Positions 23,492-36,523 of a stretch of DNA of 64,000 nucleotides are shown piece after piece. The notes below the pieces were generated by a model. The model worked only from the letters and a program-made list of their open reading frames with translations. It was not told where the DNA came from and ran no database searches. The translations under genes were made by a program, and so were the position numbers. Numbering within the stretch: the first letter of the stretch is position 1; each line of letters opens with the position of its first letter. The stretch is from assembly GCA_947095535.1 (NCBI GenBank), contig OX352772.1:189975198-190039197 (forward strand). Direction: 5' to 3'. The DNA is from Poecilobothrus nobilitatus. Lineage: Eukaryota; Arthropoda; Insecta; Diptera; Dolichopodidae.

Positions 23492-25088
23492 CGAGGAAGA
23501 ATACAGTTGCCTTTGTCAACTCTTAGATACCCGTACGAACCGTTAGTATGTTCACAGCCTGTCACTTTGATTACAATATTATTTTTTTAATATTTTAGTA
23601 TTTTAAAATAATTTGGGTGAATTTCTAGAATTATGGGTTGTACATATATTCAAACTATATGTTTATACATTCTTCAAAAGCAGATTTTAACCTTCCACAT
23701 AACGATTATCAATCCAAAACTTTTTCAAATATTCTATAGTACCATTTAATACTAAGCGGTAAATGTATATTAAATTTACTTAGTACAAAATAATAAATAT
23801 AATTTTAAATATTATATTATATTATATTTAAATATTCCAATGACAGAATAATTTCTTATAAGTACAATAAAATACATATATGTATGTAAATACGGCGCTA
23901 TATAATATACATCTATACTCTTATCATTCATTCATCAGTGACATATACGATATGTAAATAAACAGGATATTATATAGGTATATATGTATAACAATATCAT
24001 GTAAATAAAAATTCTTCAAGCAACCGTTATGTTGTTTATTTCTTTACATTTTTTTGTACTACGCATTGTATCCTCAACAATTTCAAATTATCGAGTAAAA
24101 CAATATGCAAAAAAAATTCGTTAAAGAAATTTGTTAGAAAATTTGAAAAAATCAAGTAACACTTTCGTCAATTATAAAGTAACCCTACATTATTAAAAAA
24201 AGTTGTTAACAGAAATAAAAGTATAATGTTTAAGCTTTAATTTTTGTGTATTACTTCAAAAAAATTTTAGCAGGTGTTCAAGTTACAGGTGTTTAAAAAT
24301 AGGAAATTTTCAGTTTTTGACCCCTTACAGCTCCTAAATGGGGAGTATACAAAAAAAATTTCTGAAATGACTCATACTTATTTTTAAAGATCTAACTTTT
24401 GTCAAAATTTCAAATTTCCAACTTAAACCGCTTAGAAGATAGAAGGGTTAAAGGTTTTTGCAAAATTTGAGTTTCGCATAACGGTAAATTAAGACACCGT
24501 ATGCCACAAATATATATTTATTGTATATATACTTTTAAAGACAATGAAAGTAGTAATCGTTTGGCGTTTTCAAAATGAAGATATACCTTATACAACTTGT
24601 GCTATAACAATTTAGATTAGAGCTTTATAGAGCTTTAATATAAATTGATATAGAGCTTTTTTGAACTTTTGGGGAGCTGTAGCTCCGTAACGGGAGGGGC
24701 TACAAAAAAAAATTGGGGCTACAAAATAAAATTAATATTTTTGTGAGATCTATCAGCAGTTAAAATTTCATAGCTCTATTTCAAAAAAAATGTCGGGATC
24801 TAAAAGTTAGGTGTTCGAGAGCTACCCTAAGTTTTGGTCCAAACTCAACCAAAAAAAATAGGGAAACTACAAATTACTCCCAGAATATTTTGTGTAAATT
24901 TCAAGATTCTAGCTTTCTTAGTTTTTGAGTTAGCGTGCTGACGGACGGACGGACGGACATGGCTAAAAGTCTTAGAATTTTTTTCTGATCCGATCCATAC
25001 CTTTGAAGGTATATCTAGCTCGCTTATTTCGAGGTGTTACAAACGGAGGAGTAATTTTATTATACCCGATCCTATCGTACGGGTATAA
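23492..25088 (+). repeat. Dispersed 1.5-1.6 kb repeat, copy 3
   Basis: Same ends as copy 2 (CGAGGAAGAATACAG ... CGTACGGGTATAA). The empty site is preserved in units A (about 20,836) and C (about 30,447), so the borders are clear: it sits between A and T inside AAAAAA/TAAAAAA with no target duplication. The GACGGACGGACGGACGGACA microsatellite is at about 24,940. Non-coding. Confidence 0.88.
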
Positions 25089-25204
25089 TAAAAAAGTTAG
25101 TCTTAAAACCGTTTTCAAATTGTAAAGTTGAAAATTTAAAAATAAAATTTAAATACAAATTTAAATTTCGGCGTTTTATTTTTACAAAAATTAAAACCCA
25201 TAAT

Positions 25205-25220
25205 TGGCGCAGTCTGTTAG
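25205..25220 (+). promoter_or_regulatory. Retrotransposon primer-binding site, unit B
   Basis: TGGCGCAGTCTGTTAG closely matches the tRNA-Ser-type primer site (TGGCGCAGTCGG-) of the 17.6/297 group of gypsy elements and follows AAAACCCATAAT, the likely 5' LTR end. In units C-E the first bases are lost (TTCGCAGTCGGTTAG). Confidence 0.65.
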
Positions 25221-25629
25221 TTCTAACTCAACAGGGAATAGAACTAGTGAAATAAAAATCGAACCAAAAAAAAAAAGAAACATAATTAAAACATAAACAT
25301 ATTTAATAATTAAAATAATTAAAACATATTTAAAACATAATTAAAAATAATTTTAATAATAATAATTTTTGGAATAATAATAAAAGTGATTTTTAATAAT
25401 AACAATAATTTTAAGACAATTATTTATAGTTAGTATATTGCTATAAATATCTGTATAATAACTTTTAAGTATTGAAAAAAAAAAACTTTAAATTAAATGT
25501 CATTAAATAAATTAACTTAAACCGAAATTAAAATTAAATTAAAATAAATTGGAAAAAAGTAAATTTAAAACATTTTAAATAAACTATTAATATAAACAAT
25601 TACAAAAAATACTAATAAAAGGAGAATAT

Positions 25630-26745
25630 ATGCTAAGAATTAAACAGAAAAAAAGCAATAATCGATTTACTCTAGAAAATATCAGTGAAATAATAAACAC
25701 AAGTGAAACAAATATGCCAGATCAAGCTCATTCAGCATTCGTAATTACTGAAAGTGACATCTTAAAAGATGCTCAGCGGATTCATGAATTTCGAGGCGAT
25801 GGTCAATACGCCCTAACTTCATTCTTGAGGGAAGTGGATACAATCCTTCCTCTAATTACATGTCAACAATCCAAAACGTATATTTTCCAGAGAATAATCG
25901 TCAATAAAATTCAAAATCCAGCGTTGGATGTGGTAAGGACATTAGGGTCAAGTGCAGATTGGAACCAGATAAAATCAGCTTTAGTAAAAAATTTTGGCAT
26001 CAAGGAAAGCTACCACAAACTTTACCAACAAGCTCTGTCAACAAAAAATTTCCAGGTTAGACAATATTTTAATACATTAGTTTTAGTTTTAAGTAAATTA
26101 AACGAAAAATATCAATATGATACAAATAAGCCAACTGAATTTGCTCCTAATAATAACGAGAAATTTATTTTAAATACTTTTTTAAATAATATAGATGCAA
26201 AATTGGCATCTATTATAATAAATAAAAATTTAATTAATATAAGAGAAGCTTTTGATTAACTTGACAGTTTAGGTGTGATTAGAGATAAGAATAAATTTAA
26301 TATTAACTTAAACAATAATTTTAAAAATGCAAATAGAAAAAACAATTTTAATCAAAATAATAATAATTATTAGTAATATCAAAATAATACTGGACGGTCA
26401 GGACAATTCGGACAGAACACAGAACCACAAAATAATTGTAGAAAAAATAACCTAAATACTTTTCAAAATACTTATAGAAATACTAACCAAAATACTTATA
26501 GAAACAGTAACCAAAATACTTACAGAAATAATAATCAAAACACTTACCAAAATACTTACAGAAATAATAATCAAAATACTTACCAAAATACTTCTAGAAA
26601 TAATTATCAAAATACTTCTAGAAACAATTACCGAAATACTGACCGAAACTCTGGACAGTCAAGAATTAGTCGTAATAGTCGATACAACAATAATAGAAAT
26701 ATTGAAAGATCAGAACCCATGGATACTTACGAACAAACCGAAGAA
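25630..26745 (+). pseudogene. gag: Gypsy-type Gag, unit B
   Basis: ATG 25,630 opens a 209-aa capsid region (MPDQAHSAFVITESD, FRGDGQYALTSFLREVDTIL, NKIQNPALDVVRTL, ALVKNFGIKESYH, NNEKFILNTFLNNIDAKLAS). This is the gag pattern of errantivirus-like gypsy elements, which form the intracellular particle. TAA at about 26,257 (a Leu codon in units C-E) interrupts it. Reading continues as a strongly Asn/Gln-rich tail with NQNTYRNN-like repeats encoded by ~24-nt direct repeats (26,455-26,640), ending EPMDTYEQTEEE. No zinc knuckle is seen. A good Gag in outline, but dead. Confidence 0.85.
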
Positions 26746-28099
26746 GAGGTAAATATTCTTGAAACTAAGATATTTAGTAGATACGGGGTCTTCTGCTTCA
26801 CTTCTTGATCAAAGCCAACTACCCCAATATAAAAGAAAAATTTTAGCAAAACCTATCAATTTTAGTACCCTTAATAACTAACTAATTGTAAGAAAAGAGA
26901 TTAAAACCGATTTACCTTCAGAATTCCATGAAAATGCATTCAGGATTTGGAAATTACGAATTTCCAAAATAAGAGTTTTTATGCTATATTAGGCGAAAAT
27001 ATACTCAAACCATTAGGTGCTATTATTGATTTGGAGAATGAGATTTTAAAAATCAATAATAATAAAATTAAATTTATTAATAGTTGTCCATACCAATTTG
27101 AAGAAATCTATTAATTAGAAAAAACAAACTTAAATGATTCAAAATTTAACATCTTTTTCCAATCTTTGAATGAAGAAGAAAGCAAAACCTTAAATAATTT
27201 GCTTAAATCATATACAGATCTCTTCTTTAAAGAAGGTGATCAATTAACAAGCATTCCAAATATTCAACATCAAATAGTAACCAAAACCGATAGGTCTATA
27301 TATTCTAAAATTGTCGACTATAGAAAATTGAACGAGGTTACCATAAACAATAAATTTCCTATACCCAATATAGAAAATATATTGGATAAATAGGAAATTC
27401 GCAATACTTTACAACACTAGATTTGGCAAAAGGGTTCCACCAAATCTTATTGAAAAACGAAGACCGGCCGAAGACAGCTTTCTCCACACCTTTTGGACAT
27501 TATGAGAACAGAAGAATACCGTTTGGATTAAAAAATGCTCCGGAAACTTTCCAACACCTTATAAATAACGTTCTTAAGGAATATATTAATAAAATATGTG
27601 TATGTTACTTGGATGACATACTTATATTTTCTACTTCTTTAGAAGAATATGTAGTTAATATAAAAAAAAAAATTTAATAAACTAAGAGAAAATAATTTAA
27701 AAATTCAGGCAAATTTTTCGCAAACTAAACAGAATATTTGGGTCATATTTTAACTCCAGAAGGAGTGAAACTCAGTCCTAAAAAAGTGGATGACATTTTG
27801 AAACTTAAACTCCCAATACACAAAACCTGATAAAATCGTTTTTGGGAATTACGGGATATTATCGCAAATTTATTATGGACTTTGCCAAATTAGCAAAACC
27901 AATGACAAACTATCTGAAACAAAATAGTAAAATAAACATACACGACTCCAACTATTTAAATGCATTTGAAAAATTAAAAAGAGTTATAACCGAAGACCCT
28001 ATATTCAAATATCTCAATTTTAACAAAAAGTTCCAACTAGTAATAGATGCTAGTGCTTTTGCCATTGGTTCCATTAAAATGGTTAAATGCAATGGATAA
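26746..28099 (+). pseudogene. pol: Gypsy-type protease-RT-RNase H start, unit B
   Basis: Protease: LVDTGSSASLLD near 26,770-26,810, with the aspartic protease DTG intact. [20 protein letters not shown] near 27,320, [31 protein letters not shown], then [10 protein letters not shown] (catalytic YLDD, about 27,602). RT thumb/connection: GITGYYRKFI near 27,845. RNase H begins FQLVIDASAFAIGS near 28,030 and is broken off at TAA 28,097-28,099. Several stops (27,391; 27,675) and frame changes separate the blocks. Compared with the family, the fingers block around PYNSP is missing in this unit. Confidence 0.88.
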
Positions 28100-29302
28100 A
28101 GCTCAAGGAAAACACATCAATGCTAGATTAAATAGATAGTTACTAAAGTTAGAGAGTATAATATAGATATTGAATACATAAAAGGCAAGGAAAATAACGT
28201 TGCAGATTTCCTTAGCCGAATAGATACAAACAAAAATGAAATAAATCTTTTAGAAAATATAGAAAATTTTAATTGTCCTGATAATGAATCCCAAACAAAC
28301 TCTAGTACAAATTACGCTCTTAAAAACAATATAGACTCTTCTGACCTACAAGTTGCATCCGAAGATAAAGATAATAATGATGAAATTCTATCTCATTTAA
28401 GTAATACTAATTATTCAATGCAAAATAATATAAATATATCTGACTTTGAAACTTTGTCTAATAATAACGATAATTTGGACAATGAGACTGCACATTCTCA
28501 AGAAGAGGAGGCAAATGACCATTTTCCAATTCTTGATTCAGTCGTGAACAGATTTAAATCCCAAAATTTTTCTTACTGACAATAAAAATAAGGATGTAGA
28601 AACAATCTTTGGTAACAAAAGAATATTTATAAATTCAGAAAATATAGAAAAGAATTTTAGCGATATATGTAGAAGGTATATAAGAAAATGTAGAATAGGA
28701 TATTTTTCTGAATTGGATGATCAGAAATACAATATCGTACAAAGAAAGCTAATTGAGCTATATGGAAGCTTTGAAAATATAAAATTTGTTAGATGTAGCT
28801 ATTTTGCAAAAGATATGAATACAGAAGAAGAGACTTTTAAACAGATACATAAGTATCACAAAAAAGAAGCAGGACATGTCGGTATAAACGAAAATTACAA
28901 AGGCTTGAAAAAAGTCAAATATTTTTAAAAATTGAAAAAGTGTATTCAAAAATATATTAAAAATTGCGATATATGTAGCCGGGTCAAGTACGACAGAAAA
29001 CCAATAAAAAAGAAATTCGAATTGACAGAAACACCTAAAGACATTAAAGACATTATACATATGTACATATACACTAACTCAAAACAAAACTTTTTCACAT
29101 TTATAGACCGTTTTTCTCAATATACTACCGCTTTCCATCTAAATGATAGAAATAATCAATCTATAATAGAAAAACTTAGGGACTTTAAATCATACAGGGT
29201 ATTTCAAGAAACTAATCACAGATAATGAATTCAAGAGTTTTAATATTAAAAATTTCCTGAAAGACGAACAAATTGACCTCAATTTGAATTGAATTGAAGA
29301 AT
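28100..29302 (+). pseudogene. pol: Gypsy RNase H tail and truncated integrase, unit B
   Basis: After a deletion of most of RNase H (about 28,100-28,140), reading resumes with YNIDIEYIKGKENNVADFLSR and the acidic linker. The integrase zinc domain follows at 28,713-29,060 (HKYHKKEAGH ... CDIC) with a stop at 28,926. The core start (FIDRFSQYTTAFHL, 29,100) and the second Asp block (TDNEFKSFN) are present, then it stops at the polB join. From about 27,885 on, this is identical to units C and D. Confidence 0.87.
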
Positions 29303-29900
29303 TGAAAATTTCTTTTCTATATAAACAGTTTCTATAATCATCGATAGTGAAATCTTTAACAATACATTTCTTAACGCCTTTAGCTTTATTTATTTTTTTA
29401 TTTTCAATATCAATTGAATACATCTTAGATCTTAATCCTATAAATTCTTTAATGATTCGTCCATTACACTCATCCTTCATCATACCAAGTACCTTTTTAT
29501 TTTTTCTAGAAATATTATAGGGATTATCAATAGAATATTCTGAAGTATCATAGAAATTTTGTATGTCAGGTAATATATCTGCATAAAAATCTTTTGTTTA
29601 TAGTGTAAATGAAAGAGTCTGTAACCATATAACTTAGAGAAGTATTATCATTATATTTCGGTTTGATATAGCTATAATGAAAATCATACATTTTTAACTT
29701 AGATAATTCTAATTCTAAAACTGTAAATCCTGCATATAATGGTTTATTATAATATATGCTTACTCTACTCATTTGAATAGCAACCATATTCTTTTTAAAT
29801 GTGTTAAACTATGAAAATTTGATCTTGAAGTGAATGCACGCAAGTTACGTCACAGTTGGTAACCCCAACCAAGATAGCAAGTGATGAACCTCCAATAAAA
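29303..29900 (-). pseudogene. polB: Captured Polinton polB fragment, unit C
   Basis: Same fragment as in units A and B, more damaged: the motif C region reads YMVTDS and a frameshift follows near 29,595-29,600 (KRFLCRYIT-stop). GMMKDECNG, EFIGLRSKMYSID and the GVKKCIVKDF block remain readable on the minus strand. Confidence 0.9.
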
Positions 29901-30972
29901 GATAAAAACCAATTTCATATTTATGAAATTTAAAATATAAATATCTGATACAATAAAACAATTTCACATTTCTTAATTTTGTTTTTGTTTTCATTCTTTT
30001 CATTTTCATATCAAAAATGTAATCAGCCACTTTTTTTTTTATTAAGCATATTTACGGTCAATTGCATTTGAACCACTTTTAATTTTCTTTTCTTTTAACC
30101 TAAACGATATACATAGTATTAAAAACAAATATTAAATACGAAACTCAGCACAATGACGTTTAATTCCTTGAAATATATTTACTTTAAACGTTATATCATT
30201 GTGTTGTAACATGAAACTAAACTTATCGTGAAATTGTTTTACACAAAATTCAGTACGAACATTTGTTTAAGAATATATTGATTTTGTAATAAATAAAAAA
30301 TTCATTTTGTAATTCGATACTGAATTTTGTTTGGAAAGATATTTTTCGATTAGTTAGTATTAATTAGTATTAAGAAATTGTTTTTGTAAAATAAATACCT
30401 ACCTAATAAAGGTATGAAAAAATTAAAAAACAAAAAATGTTGAAAAATAAAAAAGTTAGTCTTAAAACCGTTTTAAAACTGTAAAGTTGAAAATTTAAAA
30501 ATAAAATTTAAATACAAATTTAAATTTCGGCGTTTTATTTTTACAAAAATTCGCAGTCGGTTAGTTTTAACTCAAAAAAGAATAGAACTAGTGAAATAAA
30601 AATCGAACCGAAAAAAGAAAAACATAATTAAAACATAAACATATTTAATAATTAAAATAATTAAAATATATTTAAAACATAATTAAAAATAATTTTAATA
30701 ATAATAATTTTTGGAATAATAATAAAAGTGATTTTTAATAATAACAATAATTTTAAGACAGTTATTAATAGTTAGTATAGTGCTATAAATATCTGTTTAA
30801 TAACTTTTAAGTATTGAAAAAAAAAAAACTTTAAATTAAATGTCATTAAATAAATTAAATTAAAACGAAATTAAAATTAGATTAAAATAAATTGGAAAAG
30901 AGTAAATTTAAAACATTTTAAATAAACTATTAATATAAACAATTACAAAAAAAAATAATAGAAGGAGAATAT
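29901..30972 (+). other. LTR/leader-like DNA, unit C
   Basis: The candidate LTR is about 30,018-30,550 (TGTAATCAGCCAC... to the damaged primer site TTCGCAGTCGGTTAG at about 30,551). A ~420-nt A-rich leader rich in AATAATTTT follows, before the gag ATG. It contains the uninterrupted site corresponding to the repeat insertion of unit B (about 30,447). No gene. Confidence 0.5.
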
Positions 30973-33900
30973 ATGCCAAAAATTAAACAGAAAACAAGCA
31001 TAATCGATTTATTCTATATACAATAAGTGAAAAACTAGAAAATACCAGTGAAATAAAAAACATAAGTGAAACAAATATGCCAGATCAAGCTCAATCAGCA
31101 TTCGTAATTACTGCAAGTGACATCTTAAAAGATGCTCTGCGGATTCATGAATTTCGAGGCGATGGTCAATACGCCCTAACTTCATTCTTGAGGGAAGTGG
31201 ATACAATCCTTCCTCTAATTACATGTCAACAATCCAAAACGTATATTTTCCAGAGAATAATCGTCAATAAAATTCAAGGTCCAGCGTTGGATGTGGTAAG
31301 GACATTAGAATCAAGCGCAGATTGGAACCAGATAAAATCAGCTTTAGTAAAAAATTTTGGCATCAAGCAAAGCTACCACCAAATTTACCAGCAAGCTTTG
31401 TCAACAAAAAATTTCCAGGTTAGACAATATTTTAATACATTAGTTTTAGTTTTAAAAAAAATTAAACAAAAAATATGAATATGATACAAATAAGCCAACT
31501 GAATTTGCTCCTAATAATAACGAGAAATTTATTTTAAATACTTTTTTAAATAATATAGTTGCAAATTTGGCATCTATTATAATAAATAAAAATTTAATTA
31601 ATATAAGAGAAGCTTTTGATTTACTTGACAGTTTAGGTGTGATTAGAGATAAGAATAAATTTAATAATAACTTAAACAATAATTTTAAAAATGCAAATAG
31701 AAAAAACAATTTTAATCAAAATAATAATTATTATCAATATCAAAATAATACTGGACGGTCACTGGACAAGTCGGACAGAACACAGAACCACAAAATAATT
31801 ATAGAAATAATAACCTAAATACTTTTCAAAATACTTACAGGAATAGTAACCAAAATACCTACAGAAATAATAATCAAAATACTTATCAAAATACTTACAG
31901 AAATAATAATCAAAATACTTACCAAAATACTTCTAGAAATAATTATCAAAATACATCTAGAAACAATTACCAAAATACTGACCGAAACTCTGGACAGTCA
32001 AGAATTAGTCGTAATAGTCGATACAACAATAATAGAAATATTGAAAGATCAGAACCCATGGATACTTACGAACAAACCGATGAAGAGGTAAATTTTCTTT
32101 CACAGCCTCGAAAAATTATCTACCAATAGTAATACTTACTATTAATAACACAAAACTAAGATGTTTAGTAGATACGGGGTCTTCTACTTCACTTCTTGAT
32201 GAAAGCCAACTACCCCAATATTAATGAAAAATTTTAGGAAAACCTATTAATTTTAGTACCCTTAATAACTAACTAATTGTAAGAAAAGAGATTAAAACCG
32301 ATTTACCTTCAGAATTCAATGAAGATGCATTCATGATTTGGAAATTAACGAATTTCCAAAATAAGAGTTTTGATGCTATATTAGGCGAAAATATACTTAA
32401 ATCATTAGGTGCTATTATTGATTTGGAGAATGAGATTTTAAAAATCAATAATAATGAAATTAAATTTATTAATAGTTGTCAATACAAATTTGAGGAAATC
32501 TATCAATTAGAAAAAACAAACTTAAATGATTCAAAATTTAACATCCTTTTTCAATCTTTGAATGAAGAAGAAAGCAAAACCTTAAATAATTTGCTTAAAT
32601 GATATAAATATATCTTCTTTAAAGAAGGTGATTAATTAACCACCACTCCAAATTTTCAACATCAAATCAGTGACCAAAACCGATAGGCCTATATATTCTA
32701 AAATATATAGATATCCTCGGATCCATGAACAGGAGATATCTACTCAAATCTCAGATATGCTGAAGCAAGAGATAGTAAAAGAAAGTAGTTCTCCTTACAA
32801 CAGTCCACTATGGATAGTGCCAAAAAACAAGACAATTCTGAAAAAAAGAAATGGCGTCTTGTTGTCGACTATAGAAAATTGAACGAAGTTACCTTAGGCA
32901 ATAAATTTCCTATACCCAATATAGAAAATATATTGTATAAATAGGAAATTCACAATACTTTACAACACTAGATTTGGCCAAAGAGTTCCACCAAATCTTA
33001 GTGAAAAAAGAAGACCGTCCGAAGACAGCTTTCTCCACACCTTTCGGACATTATGAGTACATAAAGATGCCGTTTGGATTAAAAAATGCTCCGGAAACTT
33101 TCCAACACCTTATAAATAACGTTCTTAAGGAATATATTAATAAAATATGTGTATGTTACTTGGATGACATACTCATATTTTCTACTTCTTTAAAAGAATA
33201 TGTGGTTAATATAAAAAAAATATTTAATAAACTAAGAGAAAAAAATTTAAAAATTCAAGCAAATTTTTCGCAAACTAAACAGAATATTTGGGTCATATTT
33301 TAACTCCAGAAGGAGTAAAATCCAATCCTAAAAAGGTGGATGACATTTCGAAACTAAAACTTCCCACTACACAAAAACCGATAAAATCGTTTTTGGGAAT
33401 TACGGGATATTATCGTAAATTTATTATGGACTATACCAAATTAGCAAAACCAATGACAAACTATCTGAAACAAAATAGTAAAATAAACATACACGACTCC
33501 AACTATTTAAATGCATTTGAAAAATTAAAAAGAGTTATAACCGAAGACCCTATATTCAAATATCTCAATTTTAACAAAAAGTTCCAACTAGTAATAGATG
33601 CTAGTGCTTTTGCCATTGGTTCCATTAAAATGGTTAAATGCAATGGATAAAGCTCAAGGAAAACACATCAATGCTAGATTAAATAGATAGTTACTAAAGT
33701 TAGAGAGTATAATATAGATATTGAATACATAAAAGGCAAGGAAAATAACGTTGCAGATTTCCTTAGCCGAATAGATACAAACAAAAATGAAATAAATCTT
33801 TTAGAAAATATAGAAAATTTTAATTGTCCTGATAATGAATCCCAAACAAACTCTAGTACAAATTACGCTCTTAAAAACAATATAGACTCTTCTGACCTAC

Positions 33901-34853
33901 AAGTTGCATCCGAAGATAAAGATAATAATGATGAAATTCTATCTCATTTAAGTAATACTAATTATTCAATGCAAAATAATATAAATATATCTGACTTTGA
34001 AACTTTGTCTAATAATAACGATAATTTGGACAATGAGACTGCACATTCTCAAGAAGAGGAGGCAAATGACCATTTTCCAATTCTTGATTCAGTCGTGAAC
34101 AGATTTAAATCCCAAAATTTTTCTTACTGACAATAAAAATAAGGATGTAGAAACAATCTTTGGTAACAAAAGAATATTTATAAATTCAGAAAATATAGAA
34201 AAGAATTTTAGCGATATATGTAGAAGGTATATAAGAAAATGTAGAATAGGATATTTTTCTGAATTGGATGATCAGAAATACAATATCGTACAAAGAAAGC
34301 TAATTGAGCTATATGGAAGCTTTGAAAATATAAAATTTGTTAGATGTAGCTATTTTGCAAAAGATATGAATACAGAAGAAGAGACTTTTAAACAGATACA
34401 TAAGTATCACAAAAAAGAAGCAGGACATGTCGGTATAAACGAAAATTACAAAGGCTTGAAAAAAGTCAAATATTTTTAAAAATTGAAAAAGTGTATTCAA
34501 AAATATATTAAAAATTGCGATATATGTAGCCGGGTCAAGTACGACAGAAAACCAATAAAAAAGAAATTCGAATTGACAGAAACACCTAAAGACATTAAAG
34601 ACATTATACATATGTACATATACACTAACTCAAAACAAAACTTTTTCACATTTATAGACCGTTTTTCTCAATATACTACCGCTTTCCATCTAAATGATAG
34701 AAATAATCAATCTATAATAGAAAAACTTAGGGACTTTAAATCATACAGGGTATTTCAAGAAACTAATCACAGATAATGAATTCAAGAGTTTTAATATTAA
34801 AAATTTCCTGAAAGACGAACAAATTGACCTCAATTTGAATTGAATTGAAGAAT
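30973..34853 (+). pseudogene. gag-pol: Gypsy gag-pol remnant, unit C
   Basis: Gag from ATG 30,973 with an early frame change. The capsid region is at 31,077-31,478, ending in a TGA after IKQKI, then the Asn-rich tail (31,567-32,090). Protease LVDTGSS is at about 32,170. The segment 32,333-32,602 leads into RT. RT has QEISTQISDML and [10 protein letters not shown] (32,670-32,882), [21 protein letters not shown] and CYLDD (32,974-33,303), and GITGYYRKF (33,288-33,650). RNase H is cut, then the YIKGKEN tail and the truncated integrase zinc domain and core (34,264-34,845). At least ten stops or frame changes occur. The integrase lacks its catalytic Glu and C-terminus, where the polB fragment begins. 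Confidence 0.9.
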
Positions 34854-35451
34854 TGAAAATTTCTTTTCTATATAAACAGTTTCTATAATCATCGATAGTG
34901 AAATCTTTAACAATACATTTCTTAACGCCTTTAGCTTTATTTATTTTTTTATTTTCAATATCAATTGAATACATCTTAGATCTTAATCCTATAAATTCTT
35001 TAATGATTCGTCCATTACACTCATCCTTCATCATACCAAGTACCTTTTTATTTTTTCTAGAAATATTATAGGGATTATCAATAGAATATTCTGAAGTATC
35101 ATAGAAATTTTGTATGTCAGGTAATATATCTGCATAAAAATCTTTTGTTTATAGTGTAAATGAAAGAGTCTGTAACCATATAACTTAGAGAAGTATTATC
35201 ATTATATTTCGGTTTGATATAGCTATAATGAAAATCATACATTTTTAACTTAGATAATTCTAATTCTAAAACTGTAAATCCTGCATATAATGGTTTATTA
35301 TAATATATGCTTACTCTACTCATTTGAATAGCAACCATATTCTTTTTAAATGTGTTAAACTATGAAAATTTGATCTTGAAGTGAATGCACGCAAGTTACG
35401 TCACAGTTGGTAACCCCAACCAAGATAGCAAGTGATGAACCTCCAATAAAA
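34854..35451 (-). pseudogene. polB: Captured Polinton polB fragment, unit D
   Basis: Same as unit C, including YMVTDS and the frameshift (about 35,146-35,151). Confidence 0.9.
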
Positions 35452-36523
35452 GATAAAAACCAATTTCATATTTATGAAATTTAAAATATAAATATCTGAT
35501 ACAATAAAACAATTTCACATTTCTTAATTTTGTTTTTGTTTTCATTCTTTTCATTTTCATATCAAAAATGTAATCAGCCACTTTTTTTTTTATTAAGCAT
35601 ATTTACGGTCAATTGCATTTGAACCACTTTTAATTTTCTTTTCTTTTAACCTAAACGATATACATAGTATTAAAAACAAATATTAAATACGAAACTCAGC
35701 ACAATGACGTTTAATTCCTTGAAATATATTTACTTTAAACGTTATATCATTGTGTTGTAACATGAAACTAAACTTATCGTGAAATTGTTTTACACAAAAT
35801 TCAGTACGAACATTTGTTTAAGAATATATTGATTTTGTAATAAATAAAAAATTCATTTTGTAATTCGATACTGAATTTTGTTTGGAAAGATATTTTTCGA
35901 TTAGTTAGTATTAATTAGTATTAAGAAATTGTTTTTGTAAAATAAATACCTACCTAATAAAGGTATGAAAAAATTAAAAAACAAAAAATGTTGAAAAATA
36001 AAAAAGTTAGTCTTAAAACCGTTTTAAAACTGTAAAGTTGAAAATTTAAAAATAAAATTTAAATACAAATTTAAATTTCGGCGTTTTATTTTTACAAAAA
36101 TTCGCAGTCGGTTAGTTTTAACTCAAAAAAGAATAGAACTAGTGAAATAAAAATCGAACCGAAAAAAGAAAAACATAATTAAAACATAAACATATTTAAT
36201 AATTAAAATAATTAAAATATATTTAAAACATAATTAAAAATAATTTTAATAATAATAATTTTTGGAATAATAATAAAAGTGATTTTTAATAATAACAATA
36301 ATTTTAAGACAGTTATTAATAGTTAGTATAGTGCTATAAATATCTGTTTAATAACTTTTAAGTATTGAAAAAAAAAAAACTTTAAATTAAATGTCATTAA
36401 ATAAATTAAATTAAAACGAAATTAAAATTAGATTAAAATAAATTGGAAAAGAGTAAATTTAAAACATTTTAAATAAACTATTAATATAAACAATTACAAA
36501 AAAAAATAATAGAAGGAGAATAT
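35452..36523 (+). other. LTR/leader-like DNA, unit D
   Basis: Same as unit C: candidate LTR about 35,569-36,101, damaged primer site about 36,102, A-rich leader to the gag ATG. No gene. Confidence 0.5.

Larger units (their letters stand above)
22356..29302 (+). repeat. Chimeric array unit B (with nested repeat)
   Basis: Same order as the others, 6947 bp long because repeat copy 3 (about 1.6 kb) is inserted in its leader. It keeps the best primer-binding site. It differs from units C-E at many positions up to about 27,885 and is identical to them after that, so it lies at the edge of the recently homogenised block. Confidence 0.85.
29303..34853 (+). repeat. Chimeric array unit C (5551 bp)
   Basis: First full member of the perfect-period block. 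Every landmark recurs 5551 bp downstream in unit D and again in unit E: polB fragment, leader, gag start at 30,973, YLDD at about 33,160, integrase at 34,264. Stops and frameshifts are shared too. Confidence 0.93.

Noticed and set aside
22951..25629. A complete single gypsy element with two LTRs
   Set aside because: No pair of LTRs bounds one internal region; the integrase is truncated and fused to polB in every unit, so only LTR-like segments are claimed.
26455..26640. CRISPR-like array (24-nt direct repeats)
   Set aside because: Repeats are contiguous, in frame and encode the Gag Asn-rich tail; there are no unique spacers, and the DNA is eukaryotic.
28758..29060. 100-codon minus-strand frames repeated in each unit
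   Set aside because: Shadows of the integrase zinc domain on the opposite strand.
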